A stretch of 6,107 nt of DNA from an uncultured Calothrix sp. Its GTDB lineage: Bacteria > Cyanobacteriota > Cyanobacteriia > Cyanobacteriales > Nostocaceae. Location of the stretch: assembly GCA_937884685.1 (NCBI GenBank), contig CAKZYM010000148.1:1-6107 (forward strand), given 5' to 3'. The first letter of the stretch is position 1, and every line of letters begins with the position of its first letter. The notes beneath the pieces were generated by a model, which was not told the DNA's origin, did no database searches, and saw only the letters and a list, made by a program, of their open reading frames with translations. Shown here one piece after another: positions 5,034 through 6,107 of the stretch. The position numbers and the translations under genes are program-made.

Positions 5034-6008
5034 ATGAAATTAATAAAAATTATCCAGCTATTTTTTCTATTTGTCAGCGCTTTATTGCTAACCCTGACTG
5101 TTTCAATTAACCATATTAACGCTCAAACAATACCATCTTATCGGGAATTTATTAATGTTGATATCGCAGTTAATTCGGGTAATTCCTCTTCTCAATCTTT
5201 TGATTCTGAGGGTTCACCTGAGAATCGTGAAAAATTGCCTAACGTGATGTATTTAATGTATATCCCTATGACGTTACTAGTAAATGTCATATTTAAAAAT
5301 CTTGACGGAACATTTCGTTATTCTAAAAAATTACCCTTATTTGATGATTACGAAATTGCCTATCTTGCAGGAGGAAAAAAGCGAGCAATCGATTTAGCAA
5401 TTGTCAATCTTATAGATTCAGGAAGTATTACTTTTAATTCAACAACAGGAAAATTTAGTACATACAATATAAAGCGTGAAAATTCACATTCTATAGAAAA
5501 AAATCTTGTTGCTAAAATTGATGGTAGAGCGCGAGTTGATATATATAATGATATTGCTGAAAACACACTAGAAAAGATTAGAAAAAAGTTAGAGAGGAAT
5601 AAATTAATTTTTTCTCAACAGCAGTCCAATTACGCTTTATTAACTAGTGCTGTTCCCGTTATCTTAGCTACTATCTTAATGTTATTCCAAAATACGCTTT
5701 TTGGAATTATTTTTATACTTATAAACTTGATACTTTTGTCAAAAATTGGTGATTTATTTTTCCCGTCTACACCTTATCGAAGTCAGCATGGAGATTATGT
5801 ATTAAAACAGTTACGAAAACAAAATTCCCGCACCATAGTTTTGTCAAATATTTCCTTGGGATTTGCTTTATTTGGTTTGAGAGTTATTCCTCTTGGACAT
5901 ATTGAAACAGCACTTACTTGGACTCCTCCTTATTGTGTTGAAGATAAAGGAACAAATGACAGGTTTTACGGTGATTTTAGCGGAGATAGAAGTAGAGATT
6001 GTGGTTAA
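5034..6008 (+). CDS. TIGR04222-type membrane protein with borrowed signal-peptide leader
   Basis: The 324-residue product starts with a Sec signal peptide (likely cleavage after residue 30). Its first 46 residues match the gene at 3730 at 36 positions, and resemblance then ends. A Ser-rich linker (47-66) and a hydrophobic segment (71-87) lead into the family core: DDYEIAYLAGGKKRAIDLAI at 104-123, a helix-rich cytoplasmic-type segment, two membrane helices (about 201-218 and 221-238), the STPYRSQHGDYVLKQLR stretch (245-261, matching the usual P-R-T-x-x-G-x-x-L-L pattern) and a last hydrophobic segment (about 268-285). These features fit the TIGR04222 membrane-protein domain, of unknown function. 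Family members usually end in a Gly/Cys/Asp-rich low-complexity tail. Here only GDFSGDRSRDCG remains, as if glycines had been replaced. There is no strong Shine-Dalgarno, only GAG close to the ATG. It follows a terminator, so it is transcribed separately. An envelope role is inferred. Confidence 0.8.
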   Translation: MKLIKIIQLFFLFVSALLLTLTVSINHINAQTIPSYREFINVDIAVNSGNSSSQSFDSEGSPENREKLPNVMYLMYIPMTLLVNVIFKNLDGTFRYSKKLPLFDDYEIAYLAGGKKRAIDLAIVNLIDSGSITFNSTTGKFSTYNIKRENSHSIEKNLVAKIDGRARVDIYNDIAENTLEKIRKKLERNKLIFSQQQSNYALLTSAVPVILATILMLFQNTLFGIIFILINLILLSKIGDLFFPSTPYRSQHGDYVLKQLRKQNSRTIVLSNISLGFALFGLRVIPLGHIETALTWTPPYCVEDKGTNDRFYGDFSGDRSRDCG

Positions 6009-6107
6009 TGATATTTCGCAAAATTCAATGGAATTAAAACCTGTTATAGAAGCTTTTTTTAGTTCCTTCATGCATCTTTTATTATTACTCCTATAAAAAG
6101 CCTGTTA
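6009..6107. other. AT-rich 3' flank of the TIGR04222-type gene
   Basis: A ten-pair inverted repeat with one G-U pair (6030-6039 with 6057-6066) and a direct repeat CCTGTTA (6040-6046 and 6101-6107) are visible. There is no classical terminator. The AAAAAGCC ending near 6102 could be the left arm of a terminator whose right arm lies beyond the window. Confidence 0.4.

Noticed and set aside
5360..5566. Minus-strand open frame of 68 codons inside the TIGR04222-type gene
   Set aside because: It is antisense to the conserved core of the TIGR04222 domain and has no recognisable features.
6030..6066. Terminator after the TIGR04222-type gene
   Set aside because: The stem is almost entirely A-T, the T-run lies inside the 3' arm rather than after it, and the loop is long. 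A real terminator may begin at the window end.
5868..6096. Two overlapping frames (minus 5868-6071, plus 5893-6096) at the 3' end
   Set aside because: Both overlap the end of the TIGR04222-type gene and are low in complexity. The plus-strand one was considered as a frameshifted tail, but it does not restore a Gly-rich end.

Overview
The window is AT-rich and looks like chromosomal DNA from a filamentous cyanobacterium. The support is a perfect GCGATCGC octamer (the cyanobacterial HIP1 site) inside the first large gene, a heptamer tandem repeat of the STRR type common in heterocyst-forming cyanobacteria, and protein families frequent in that group. The genus cannot be fixed from the sequence alone. 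All recognisable genes lie on the plus strand.

Region 1 (1-432) is an AT-rich stretch with no convincing gene. It holds an inverted repeat and a repeated AGTGA(G)TTTACGG motif, and it probably contains the promoter of the next operon. Region 2 (433-3337) is a DNA phosphorothioation (Dnd) module. It starts with a 57-residue small protein missing from ordinary gene calls, whose stop codon overlaps the start of dndD (ATGA). Next come dndD itself, an SMC/Rad50-like ATPase, then a 97-bp spacer containing an AACTAAC heptamer array, then a gene for Dnd system-associated protein 4. The module closes with a strong intrinsic terminator. The rest of the Dnd machinery (dndA/iscS, dndB, dndC, dndE, and any dndFGH restriction genes) is not in the window.

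Region 3 (3338-6107) is unrelated to Dnd and holds two envelope-protein genes. The first encodes a short DUF2207-type protein: signal peptide, extracytoplasmic domain, one membrane helix and a polyglycine tail. The second encodes a TIGR04222-type membrane protein. Their first 46 residues are nearly the same (36 of 46 identical, including the whole signal peptide), and then the proteins become unrelated. Part of the upstream DNA is shared as well. A third, decayed copy of the same leader and its upstream DNA appears to lie just before the first gene, at about 3507-3646.

The main points of interest are this leader array, which joins one promoter/signal-peptide cassette to different protein bodies, and the small protein coupled to dndD. 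I did not find a wholly new multi-gene system in the window.
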